DNA from: DATCVA01 sp036567205
GTDB taxonomy: Bacteria > Pseudomonadota > Gammaproteobacteria > Burkholderiales > Burkholderiaceae_B
Direction of reading: 5' to 3'
NCBI GenBank assembly: GCA_036567205.1
Contig: DATCVA010000128.1
Span: forward strand, 1-28,047
DNA length: 28,047 nt
The notes under the pieces were generated by a model that saw only the letters and a list, made by a program, of their open reading frames with translations, was not told the origin of the DNA and made no database searches. Made by a program: the position numbers and the translations under genes. The stretch's first letter is position 1. Every line of letters begins with the position of its first letter. Positions 1-7,422 of this stretch are shown here, in pieces.

Positions 1-14
1 CAGTACGTTTGATT

Positions 15-839
15 ATGAAAACTACGGACTTCACCTGGCGGTTGATCTGGTCGCGCATGCTGCTTGCCGCGGGTCTGGGCTGCCTGCCCACACTGGCGCT
101 GGCTCAAGATTCAACGCCAGCGTTCAACGATACAGATCTGGTCGTGGGCGTTTCTTATGTAATACCGCCTTTTGTGGGCGGCGCGAAGGTACGTACCCCC
201 GAAAGTATCGAGACTGCACTGGCGGCAGAGATAGCAACGCGCCTGCGGGCTGATCTTCGGACAGTATCAGCAGTCGCCGCAGATCGTTCAGCATTGCTCA
301 AAAACATCGGAATGGATTTTTTAGTTGGGACTCCCCGGGAACTTCAGGTCAGCTATCCTGATACGATCATTGTGCCAACAGGGTATTTTCTAAGTCCGAT
401 GGCTATTATGCGCGCCGACAGCGACATTAAAACGTGGGCGCAATTGCAAGGGCGTACGGTTTGCCTCTCCGAGGGAGGGCCGTACCGGGGAACCATGGCC
501 GCCCAATATGGGGCTGTTGAAAAAGTGTTGCGCGCTCCGGCAGATTCATTGTTGGCGTTAAGAACCGGTGTTTGCGATGCGGCAGTACACGACAGTTCAA
601 TGCTTAACGAACTGCTAAAGCTACCCGAGTGGAAAAAGTTCTCTGCCAGGCTACCTTCGGGCCAGCGCGTACCGTTGGTATTTGCAGTGTCATCCGATAA
701 GGTTCAAACGGTCAAATTATTAAAACAGGCTAGCAGTGATTGGAAAGCTAGCCGCTATCTGGATAAACTGACCAAAAACCGGGCGCGAGATATCGCATTC
801 GAAGTTTATCTTGACCAGAATGTCCCGGATTGTCACTAA
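15..839 (+). CDS. Periplasmic solute-binding protein, family 3 type
   Basis: A 274-residue secreted protein. The first ~30 residues form a Sec signal peptide (basic start, hydrophobic core, LALA-QD cleavage site). The mature part reads like a bacterial family-3 solute-binding protein: a DLVVGVSY opening, a middle WAQLQGRTVCLSEGG stretch, and the later LRTGVCDAAVHD segment typical of the second lobe. Such proteins capture small solutes in the periplasm for an ABC importer or act as sensory domains. No permease or ATPase gene follows; partners may lie left of the window. A TTG at 9 is in frame but the ATG at 15 is preferred; only 14 bases upstream are visible, so the ribosome site cannot be judged. 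The ligand cannot be told from sequence. Some relatives sit beside quinoprotein dehydrogenases, which I cannot test here. Confidence 0.75.
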   Translation: MKTTDFTWRLIWSRMLLAAGLGCLPTLALAQDSTPAFNDTDLVVGVSYVIPPFVGGAKVRTPESIETALAAEIATRLRADLRTVSAVAADRSALLKNIGMDFLVGTPRELQVSYPDTIIVPTGYFLSPMAIMRADSDIKTWAQLQGRTVCLSEGGPYRGTMAAQYGAVEKVLRAPADSLLALRTGVCDAAVHDSSMLNELLKLPEWKKFSARLPSGQRVPLVFAVSSDKVQTVKLLKQASSDWKASRYLDKLTKNRARDIAFEVYLDQNVPDCH

Positions 840-953
840 CGGCGCAACTGCCGTATAAAGGTATTGTCCGCGCTTTCCCGTGTGTTCGTGCCGGTAACAT
901 ACTGCATTTCAGGTATTTTCAAGCTTTTTTAGCAAGTAATGGGAGCATCCATG

Positions 954-1364
954 ATGAATATTGGCCAGGCGGCAGCGGCATCGGGTGTGACAGCCAAGAT
1001 GATTCGCTACTACGAAAGCATAGGGCTTATCACTGCGGCCGACCGGACCGAATCAGGCTACAGGCAGTACGCTGATAACGAGGTGCAAACTCTGCGCTTT
1101 ATAAAACGTTCCAGGGATCTTGGCTTTTCGCTGGAACGTATCAAAACGCTTATTGGGCTGTGGGAAGACAAAGACAGGAAAAGCGCCGATGTTAAAAAGC
1201 TGGCGCGTCAGTATATAGCTGAGTTGGACCAGGACATTTTGAAGCTGCAATCGATTCGTGACCAGTTGGAGCATCTGGCAGAGTGTTGCCATGGCGATGC
1301 GCGTCCGGATTGTCCTATTATTGATGATCTGGCGAAAAAAAGCATCGGCCTGCTCATATCCTGA
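954..1364 (+). CDS. cueR: Cu(I)-responsive MerR-family regulator, CueR type
   Basis: A 136-residue MerR-family activator. The N-terminal winged helix (MNIGQAAAASGVTAKMIRYYE, roughly residues 1-21) is followed by a long dimerisation helix and a C-terminal metal loop CCHGDARPDC. With the start at 954 the two ligand cysteines fall at C112 and C120 and a conserved serine at S77, matching E. coli CueR numbering; there is an additional C111. These proteins bind Cu(I) with very high affinity and remodel a promoter with a 19-bp spacer to switch on copper efflux. In-frame ATGs at 939 and 951 are alternatives; GGGAG at 941-945 serves both 951 and 954. No copA, copZ or multicopper oxidase gene is in view, but the copper enzyme gene nirK converges on it. 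The copper assignment is strong, the target is unknown. Confidence 0.85.
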   Translation: MNIGQAAAASGVTAKMIRYYESIGLITAADRTESGYRQYADNEVQTLRFIKRSRDLGFSLERIKTLIGLWEDKDRKSADVKKLARQYIAELDQDILKLQSIRDQLEHLAECCHGDARPDCPIIDDLAKKSIGLLIS

Positions 1365-1379
1365 AAAAAGCCGATAACC

Positions 1380-1410
1380 AAAAAGGGCATCCGGATAGGA
1401 CGCCCTTTTT
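1380..1410. terminator. Bidirectional intrinsic terminator between cueR and nirK
   Basis: A-tract and GGGC at 1380-1388 pair with GCCC and a T-tract at 1402-1410; the inner TCC/GGA adds three more pairs. U-runs follow the hairpin on both strands, so it can end both the cueR and the nirK transcripts. Confidence 0.9.
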
Positions 1411-1438
1411 GGGGTTACTGCAATTGAATCAATGTTGC

Positions 1439-2833
1439 TTAATGCCCAGAGGCATGATCGATTTTCTCGCTGCTGTTGAAGATGGCCGGGTCGGCATCGC
1501 CTTTAACGGTAAGGAAACCAGCCAGGCCTTTTTCCATCCGTGACAGGGCGTGGTCAACCAGAATGTAGCGTCCGGGATAGTCGGTTTTAAACTCAACCAC
1601 CGTTGCACCACCGGGAGGAACCAGAGTGGTTTGCACGTCGGTTAATGGCGCACTGGTAAATGAGGCATGTGGATAAACCTTGTCGAATACCTCGCCAATA
1701 AGATGAAAGCTGGACGCCAGATTAGGGCCGCCAACGCCGAAATAAATGCGCACATTGTCGCCAACCCGGGATTCCATGCTGAAGGTTTTTGTCAGCGCAT
1801 TCATCGTACCGTTAAACATCAGGTGCTCTGGGTTTTCATCAAGCAATTTTTCCAGCGAAAACTCTTGCAGGCCTTGAGAGCCATGACGCTGAGCAGTGTA
1901 AAGCTCGCCTTGCATAACGTAGAACTCTTTGTCCACAGCCGGCATTCCGCCTTCGGGTTCGATCAAAATCATGCCGTACATACCATTGGAAATGTGTTGG
2001 GCAATCATGGGCGTTGCGCAGTGGTAGACAAATACGCCAGGATGCAAGGCCTTGAAAGTAAAGCTTTTCGTTTGGCCCGGAGCCACTTGCGTAACTGCGG
2101 CACCGCCCCCAGGGCCTGTCACGGCGTGAAAGTCGACGGAATGAATATGGGTCGCCTCTTTCGCATTGGAGAGATTGATGGTAATCGTATCGCCTACACG
2201 AGCGCGCAAAAATGGGCCCGGAACTTTATTGTTGAAGGTCCAGTACTTATAAGTGCTGCCATCGGTCAACTGGCCTTCAATTTCAGTGGTTTCAAGATCA
2301 AACGTCAGATGCTTGGGGCCGCGCTTGCCAACAGGCGTGCCAACGGCGGCAGGATCCTGGGCTACGTCAATAGCGGTGCTCTTGGGCTGTTCCTGCGGCT
2401 CGCCCACGATCAGCTTGCCGAACATCCCGGCCGCCTTATGGCCGGGCAGGGTGCATAAATACTCGAAAGTACCATTCTTGTTAGCCCGAAAGACGATTGC
2501 CGTCGACGCGCCTTTACCTACCAGTTGATCCGACGCGGAGCCGAATTCGGGAACGGCGATATCATGAATGGCGCCGTCTCCGTTAACTACGTTGATTTGC
2601 ACGACGGCATTTTCAGGCACTTGAAGGTCGGGGTTTACTTTGTCCTTGATTGCGCCGGCTTCGCCGATAAATACCAGTTTTCCGTCGGCAATATCGGTGC
2701 GCAGCGTAAACGTTATGTCGGGCACGTAGCTGACACTGCTATTGCCTGTTCCGGTAGGCGGGCCGGCGGCTAATGCAGGCGATCCAAAGCCCAGCGCTAC
2801 TATTGCGGATAAAAAAACCATCAGTGCTTTCAT
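1439..2833 (-). CDS. nirK: Copper-containing nitrite reductase with extra N-terminal cupredoxin domain
   Basis: 464 residues; reduces nitrite to nitric oxide in the periplasm during denitrification. A Sec signal peptide ends near LAA-GPP (residue 23). Residues ~35-145 are a plastocyanin-like domain with type 1 copper ligands H90, C127, H132 and M137. Residues ~170-450 are the NirK core: type 1 ligands H231, C272, H280 and M285; type 2 ligands H236, H271 and H377; catalytic D234 and H337. All are present, so both parts look functional. The usual two-domain enzyme is about 340-380 residues; the extra domain places this in the three-domain class known from Hyphomicrobium denitrificans. The ATG at 2833 follows AGGGGAA at good spacing; an in-frame start 30 nt upstream has no such site. 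It lies downstream of the sensor kinase gene but has its own promoter. Confidence 0.95.
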   Translation of the reverse strand: MKALMVFLSAIVALGFGSPALAAGPPTGTGNSSVSYVPDITFTLRTDIADGKLVFIGEAGAIKDKVNPDLQVPENAVVQINVVNGDGAIHDIAVPEFGSASDQLVGKGASTAIVFRANKNGTFEYLCTLPGHKAAGMFGKLIVGEPQEQPKSTAIDVAQDPAAVGTPVGKRGPKHLTFDLETTEIEGQLTDGSTYKYWTFNNKVPGPFLRARVGDTITINLSNAKEATHIHSVDFHAVTGPGGGAAVTQVAPGQTKSFTFKALHPGVFVYHCATPMIAQHISNGMYGMILIEPEGGMPAVDKEFYVMQGELYTAQRHGSQGLQEFSLEKLLDENPEHLMFNGTMNALTKTFSMESRVGDNVRIYFGVGGPNLASSFHLIGEVFDKVYPHASFTSAPLTDVQTTLVPPGGATVVEFKTDYPGRYILVDHALSRMEKGLAGFLTVKGDADPAIFNSSEKIDHASGH

Positions 2834-2867
2834 ATCATTTCCCCTGAAAAGCAGACTCGTCAATTTG

Positions 2868-2916
2868 TAGGGAAATGATACTGGCCGGCGCCTGTTTGCT
2901 TATTGATCTCGGTCAA
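2868..2916 (-). promoter_or_regulatory. nirK promoter with FNR/DNR-like box at -41.5
   Basis: On the minus strand TTGACCGAGATCAA lies at 2916-2903 (TTGAC-N4-ATCAA, matching the FNR/DNR/NnrR consensus at both halves). A -10 hexamer TATCAT lies at 2880-2875, predicting +1 at 2868. The box centre (2909.5) is then exactly -41.5, the class II activator position. The leader would be 35 nt, ending in the strong AGGGGAA ribosome site. There is no good -35 hexamer, as expected for activator-dependent promoters. Whether the activator responds to oxygen (FNR/Anr) or NO (Dnr/NnrR) cannot be decided. Confidence 0.75.
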
Positions 2917-2934
2917 CAAATAGACAGGTACCGG
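2885..2934. repeat. Hyphenated dyad concentric with the nirK FNR-like box
   Basis: CCGGCGCCTG (2885-2894) and CAGGTACCGG (2925-2934) are inverted copies matching at 8 of 10 positions. Their centre of symmetry is 2909.5, the same as that of the FNR-like box. It could be a second operator, or a loose hairpin closing the upstream kinase transcript. Confidence 0.45.
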
Positions 2935-2938
2935 CTGG

Positions 2939-4210
2939 TTATAGAGGTATCTCGCCAGGTTCCGTGCGAATATGGATAACTGTCCCGCTTGCCGTAGTTT
3001 CGGCAACGTCAAGTTCCCATTGCAAGCGTTCGCACATCAGCGTAACGATATACAAACCCAGTCCGCCCAGAGCGGAATGGTCTTGAAACAGCCGTTTATC
3101 ACCTTTCAATATTGCCTGCTGATCCAGGGTTAATCCCGCTCCATGATCAATGACCTGGATCAGACCCGCGCTTAGCCGTATTTGAATGGGATTGACCGTG
3201 TGCTGCAAGGCATTCTGAATAAGATTGCGCAGCAACATTTGCGCCATGACAGGGTCAGCGGAAACCACTGTGTCTTCTGGAGCAATTAGCGTAACCCGTT
3301 GCTGCGCGTCGTAAAGCTCATTAAGATCTTCTAAAGCTTGCTTGCACAGTTCAACAATTGAAAGCATGGACCTGGGAGTGTTAATGGTATCTCGCCGGGC
3401 GAGACTAAGCAGCATGTTGACGTTGGAGCCCATTTCGTCTGCGGCGCGCCGAATGCGCGCTATGGTCGTTTTGTCCGCCGCAGTCAGTTGATTACGCTGC
3501 TCCACAATGTCCAGCGCGCCGGAAATGACTGCAATCGGTGTGCGCAACTCGTGGCTGGCCAGGTTCAACAGCGATTGCTCTCGCTTAACGAACGATTCCA
3601 GCTCATCGAGAAAACGGTTGAAGGTTGCGGCAACGGTATGAAGTTCAGTATCTTGATAGTTCAGGGCAAGGCGCGGCATGTTCTGGCCTACCGGAACGCT
3701 GCTTATTTCATCGGAAAGCCGCCGCAACGGGGTGATGATACGCCGGCTGCTGAATATCGCCAGCAAAAGGGTCAGCAATACCATCCCAACGATAATCACA
3801 CCCAAAGCAGTCATGAAGAGCGATTCCCGGTCTTCAAAGTGGGTAATGTTCTTGGCAATATAAAGATGGCCTTTTTCGGTAGGGCCGATTGTAACCAGAA
3901 AGGTTTCTTTGCCTCGTTCAATTTCGCCGTTAAAGCTGGATTTCAGGCCATTGAAGACAGCAGGCATGTTGCTCGGCATCTGGGCTTGCGCCGGAATATA
4001 TACGACAGTAAGGTTGGCCGTTTCCCAGACGGCCGGGACGTCGTGGTCCTGGCGTCCCAGAAAGAAATCGCGCTCTTCAGCGAACTCTACCTGAAGCATG
4101 GTGTGCTCAAGGTCTTCGTTTACGAACAGGATCGTCAGCACCATCACAGAGATGCTGGCAAGGCTGATCGCAAATATCGCTCGATGGATGCGTTTCGCGA
4201 TGGATTTCAT
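2939..4210 (-). CDS. Sensor histidine kinase, ColS-like
   Basis: 423 residues. TM1 is about 11-30 and TM2 about 132-154, enclosing a ~100-residue periplasmic sensor. A HAMP-like linker (RRIITPLRRLSDEI) leads to the HisKA box SHELRTP with phosphoacceptor H220, the N box around N333, DHGAG (355-359) and GGLGL (382-386). It should phosphorylate the response regulator encoded just upstream: that gene's TAA overlaps this ATG by 1 nt (TAATG). The periplasmic part carries two ExxE motifs (E32/E35, E42/E45) close to the membrane and ends in LYIAKNITHFEDRE, resembling ColS of Pseudomonas/Xanthomonas, where ExxE motifs bind metal ions. The kinase call is certain; the ColS relation and metal sensing are inferred. 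Confidence 0.9.
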   Translation of the reverse strand: MKSIAKRIHRAIFAISLASISVMVLTILFVNEDLEHTMLQVEFAEERDFFLGRQDHDVPAVWETANLTVVYIPAQAQMPSNMPAVFNGLKSSFNGEIERGKETFLVTIGPTEKGHLYIAKNITHFEDRESLFMTALGVIIVGMVLLTLLLAIFSSRRIITPLRRLSDEISSVPVGQNMPRLALNYQDTELHTVAATFNRFLDELESFVKREQSLLNLASHELRTPIAVISGALDIVEQRNQLTAADKTTIARIRRAADEMGSNVNMLLSLARRDTINTPRSMLSIVELCKQALEDLNELYDAQQRVTLIAPEDTVVSADPVMAQMLLRNLIQNALQHTVNPIQIRLSAGLIQVIDHGAGLTLDQQAILKGDKRLFQDHSALGGLGLYIVTLMCERLQWELDVAETTASGTVIHIRTEPGEIPL

Positions 4211-4914
4211 TAATTAGCTTTTGGGGGAGGAATCAAGCGATAGCCACGACCGTGCAGCGTTTTGATCAATGGTATGCCGAAGCGGTCCTGCAATTGTTTG
4301 CGTAATGCATAGACATGAGTGCGCAATGTGTTCATGTCAGCTTCGCGTTCTCCCCAGACATTATCCCGCAACTGCTCATACGAGATAAAGTCGGGGTAGC
4401 TTTTCATCAATATCTCGAAAATGCGTGCGGCCGTTCCCGAAAGCTCAAGGCCTTGTCCATCGGCGAAGTGAACTTCCAGTGTTCCCGGATCGAAGGTTAG
4501 GCCAGGAACTTGTAGCAGAGGAGTTTTAGGACTGGACTGGCGACGGTGCAGGGCATTGACTCTTAATTGCAGCTCGCGCAGGTCAAAAGGTTTGACCAGG
4601 TAATCATCCGCGCCCTGGTTGAACCCCGCTTCTTTGTCGGAGATCTGATCTTTAGCGGTCATCATAATAACCGGCGTCATGCAGTGGATATCATCGCGAA
4701 TACGCCGACAGATCTCGAAACCTGAAAGCCCGGGCAACATAATATCGAGAATAATGACATCGTAGTCGTTGGTCGTTATTAGGTGCAGGGCAGTGAGGCC
4801 GTCGGAAGCAAAGTCCAGTACATAGCGCTTATCGGCAAAAAATTCGTATAAATTTTCAGCCAGGGCAACATGATCTTCGACGATCAGCAGGCGAATTTGC
4901 TCTGATTGCGTCAT
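4210..4914 (-). CDS. OmpR/PhoB-family response regulator, ColR-like
   Basis: 234 residues. The receiver domain (about 8-120) has the acidic pocket E13/D14, phosphoacceptor D57 in ILDIMLPG, switch T86 and K108. The C-terminal winged helix (about 135-230) ends in the classic HGRGYRL wing. The ATG overlaps the stop of the upstream ArnT-like gene (ATGA), and its own stop overlaps the kinase start, so the pair is translationally coupled to the glycosyltransferase genes. The LRTHVYALRKQL recognition helix resembles ColR. It probably controls its own operon and other envelope-modification genes; I could not identify a DNA target site. Confidence 0.92.
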   Translation of the reverse strand: MTQSEQIRLLIVEDHVALAENLYEFFADKRYVLDFASDGLTALHLITTNDYDVIILDIMLPGLSGFEICRRIRDDIHCMTPVIMMTAKDQISDKEAGFNQGADDYLVKPFDLRELQLRVNALHRRQSSPKTPLLQVPGLTFDPGTLEVHFADGQGLELSGTAARIFEILMKSYPDFISYEQLRDNVWGEREADMNTLRTHVYALRKQLQDRFGIPLIKTLHGRGYRLIPPPKAN

Positions 4915-6407
4915 TGCACGACATGCTCGGCTGACGAGGGCGGCAAGACGTCGCTGGCGGTCGCCAGGCGATGCTGCGGGGGAACGAATAACAACACATA
5001 CCGGCGGTCTTCGTATTTTTTGCGTATGGGGTTGGGCAGTTCTTTAATCACGTGGTCAACCAAGTCTATTGGCACGGCCAGATAAAAGCCGGCTGACCCG
5101 GCCAGCAACGCGGGAATTTGGCTGGGTGCGATCAGCCCCGCCGTGCCGCGCGAATAAAAACGTGCTGAAAAAGGTCGTTTATCTACAAAAAGAAGCCGCT
5201 CCTGACCTTGCATATTATTTTTAGCATAATACACAAGACCTTGCTCGGTTTTAAGCAGGCCGGGCTGTATTGCAACGGCCAGAGTTACTAGTGTGGCGGC
5301 AATCGGGGCCAGGCCGGCAGGCCATAGGGCTTTGCGTGCGAATGACTCGTTGCCTTCCATCCGTTTTTGCAGGGCGATAGCCAGCAGGATGCTAAAGGGC
5401 GCCAGGGCCGGAAGCAGGTATGTCCATAAAATATTGCCTGCCAGCGTGAAGAACACCGGCGTGAACAAGGCCCACGCCGTTAAATAACAGAATTCGGGTT
5501 TGCGTAGCGCGCTTGAAAGGGCGGTGCGGCGGCCGGGGCCGACCATGGCATGCAACACCATCCCGATTGCAATCAGGCCCCAGGGAAAGCTTGCCTGTAT
5601 CCAGTAGTACCAGATCGTGCCATGTACACGGGTGTGTGGCGTTCCATATAAGTCGCCCTTCCATCCTGAGTCAATGAAACGCAAGAAGTGCTCGCCCACG
5701 ATGAAATAGTCCAGGAACCCGGGCGTCTTTAGTTCTGCGGCTATGTACCATGGCACGCTAAGTATCGCTGTCAATAGCAGCCCGCGTCCCCAAGGCAATG
5801 CTTTTAAGGTGGTTCGCGCCGACTTATGCAGACAGACCCATGGTGCCGTGGCTCCTCCAACCAACACCAAAGCTAGCGGTCCTTTTGCCAACAACCCGAT
5901 AGCAAGGCCTATAAAAAAGCTGTAGCGCCAGAAGATTGTGGGTTTTTTTTCGGCCATGACAAGGCCCGTCATCGCCAAAGTTGTTCCAAGCGTCAGAAAG
6001 GGGTCGGTAAGGACCGCGGCGGACGCCATATATACCAGGGTGCTGGAACCGTAAATAATTGCGGCCAGTTTAGCTACGCGCTCGCTAAAATTCACACGGG
6101 CATAGCCGATAATCAGGGCGATAGTGGCCAGAGTGGCCAGCCATGAAGGCAGGCGTGCCGCAAATTCGGTGACGCCAAACAGCTTGAATGACAATGCCTG
6201 GGCCCAAAACGATAGAGGAGGTTTACCCCAAAAAGGTATGCCGGGCTCGAACCACGGGGTGATCCAGTCGCCGCTTTGCGCCATAACACGGGCGATCTCG
6301 GCATAACGGGGTTCAGACGTATCGGCAAGGGGAAACAGCGCCATGCTTAGAAGCGGCAAACAAAGAATGGCGCATAGCACCCACCATAAATTAATTCTAC
6401 GCGACAT
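4911..6407 (-). CDS. ArnT-like polytopic glycosyltransferase (GT-C / GT83 type)
   Basis: 498-residue inner-membrane protein with about a dozen hydrophobic segments. The first periplasmic loop carries the ArnT/PMT signature DTSEPRYAEIARVMAQSGDW (residues 29-48, catalytic acid D29), followed by WGKPPLSFW and LTDPFL, all typical of lipid A aminoarabinose transferases. The family moves a sugar from undecaprenyl phosphate onto lipid A or another acceptor at the periplasmic face. The start at 6407 (MSRRINL, AAGAG upstream) is preferred over an in-frame start 54 nt earlier; it overlaps the preceding glycosyltransferase gene by 11 nt. The sugar is unlikely to be aminoarabinose, because no arnABDE genes are in view and the partner gene is a simple polyprenyl-phosphate hexosyltransferase. 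The pair resembles Francisella FlmF2/FlmK or Bordetella Lgm-type modification. Family confident, donor and acceptor unknown. Confidence 0.85.
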   Translation of the reverse strand: MSRRINLWWVLCAILCLPLLSMALFPLADTSEPRYAEIARVMAQSGDWITPWFEPGIPFWGKPPLSFWAQALSFKLFGVTEFAARLPSWLATLATIALIIGYARVNFSERVAKLAAIIYGSSTLVYMASAAVLTDPFLTLGTTLAMTGLVMAEKKPTIFWRYSFFIGLAIGLLAKGPLALVLVGGATAPWVCLHKSARTTLKALPWGRGLLLTAILSVPWYIAAELKTPGFLDYFIVGEHFLRFIDSGWKGDLYGTPHTRVHGTIWYYWIQASFPWGLIAIGMVLHAMVGPGRRTALSSALRKPEFCYLTAWALFTPVFFTLAGNILWTYLLPALAPFSILLAIALQKRMEGNESFARKALWPAGLAPIAATLVTLAVAIQPGLLKTEQGLVYYAKNNMQGQERLLFVDKRPFSARFYSRGTAGLIAPSQIPALLAGSAGFYLAVPIDLVDHVIKELPNPIRKKYEDRRYVLLFVPPQHRLATASDVLPPSSAEHVVQ

Positions 6408-7422
6408 GAACTTTGCTCTTTTCGGTTGACGATGGACGACGTGCGGCACGGTTTTGCACAACGTCGCGGATTAAGTAGACGGGGCGCTGTTTGGCTTCAA
6501 AATATGTTTTGCCTACGTATTCGCCGAGCAGGCCTATGGAGATCAGTTGAACGCCGCCCAGAAAGGTCATGACGGCAATCATTGACGGATAGCCCTGAAC
6601 CGGATCGCCCAGAACCAGGGTTTTGGCGACAATCCACATGCCAAAGCAAATGCCGGCCAGGGCGGTAAGCAAGCCGGCAACCATAGCCACCCGCAGGGGA
6701 GCAACCGAAAACGATGTAATTCCTTCGAATGCCAGCGTCAGCAAACCAAGGAGATCCCACTTGGTGGAGCCCGCCGCGCGCGCAGCACGGTCATACTCTA
6801 TGACGTGAGTAGGCAAGCCTACCCAGGCGAAAAGTCCTTTCATGTAGCGATTGCGCTCCGGCAATTGATTCAAGGCATTAACGGTCTGGCGGCTCATCAG
6901 GCGAAAGTCGCCCGTATCCTCTGGTATGTTGACATCGCTGATGCGGTTAAGCAGGCGATAAAATAAATGAGCGCTTAGTTTCTTGAATGGTGTTTCACCT
7001 GCCCGGCTGCGCCGGCGCATGCATACGACATCGGCGCCCGCCCGCCACGCTTCCAGCATTTTGGGAATGAGTTCGGGCGGATCCTGCAGATCCGCATCCA
7101 GAACAATCACTGCGTCGCCATCGGCCTGGGCAAGGCCGGCAGTCAATGCGGCCTCTTTGCCAAAATTGCGGCTAAGGCGCACCGCTTTAATTACAGGGAC
7201 TGTAGCGGCAAGATCTACAAGATACTGCCCACTGCCATCCCGGCTTCCGTCGTCGACCATGACCAGTTCGTAAGGGAGTCGAAGTGGATCCAGAACGCGT
7301 CGTAATCGTTCATAAAGAATGGGCAGGACGGGGCGTTCGTTATAAACGGGTATAACGACAGACAGGACAACGGGTTCAGCTATCGGGGCATTGACCAGCC
7401 AGTTGGGTGATACGGCATTCAT
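6397..7422 (-). CDS. GtrB/DPM-like polyprenyl-phosphate glycosyltransferase (GT2)
   Basis: 341 residues. The N-terminal GT2 fold has SVVIPVYNE, VMVDDGSRDGS, the metal-binding DADLQDPPE (109-117) and the EDTGDFRLM segment. The C-terminus has two membrane helices (about 243-268 and 279-302), the usual GtrB/dolichol-phosphate-mannose-synthase layout. It should load a sugar nucleotide onto undecaprenyl phosphate at the cytoplasmic face, making the donor for the ArnT-like enzyme encoded next (11-nt overlap). The start at 7422 (MNAVSPNW) has AAGGTGG six bases upstream; the in-frame extension 126 nt further upstream lacks support. This is the first gene of the four-gene operon, so the two-component system reads through from here. 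Confidence 0.88.
   Translation of the reverse strand: MNAVSPNWLVNAPIAEPVVLSVVIPVYNERPVLPILYERLRRVLDPLRLPYELVMVDDGSRDGSGQYLVDLAATVPVIKAVRLSRNFGKEAALTAGLAQADGDAVIVLDADLQDPPELIPKMLEAWRAGADVVCMRRRSRAGETPFKKLSAHLFYRLLNRISDVNIPEDTGDFRLMSRQTVNALNQLPERNRYMKGLFAWVGLPTHVIEYDRAARAAGSTKWDLLGLLTLAFEGITSFSVAPLRVAMVAGLLTALAGICFGMWIVAKTLVLGDPVQGYPSMIAVMTFLGGVQLISIGLLGEYVGKTYFEAKQRPVYLIRDVVQNRAARRPSSTEKSKVHVA

Noticed and set aside
830..1075. 81-codon plus-strand frame between the solute-binding protein and cueR
   Set aside because: It overlaps the start of cueR in another frame, has no ribosome site and no recognisable domain.
1667..2458. 263-codon plus-strand frame antisense to nirK
   Set aside because: It mirrors the NirK coding sequence, whose motifs are all intact; composition looks like a shadow frame.
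3488..4213. 241-codon plus-strand frame antisense to the sensor kinase
   Set aside because: Lies wholly within the kinase gene and shows no domain or start signals.
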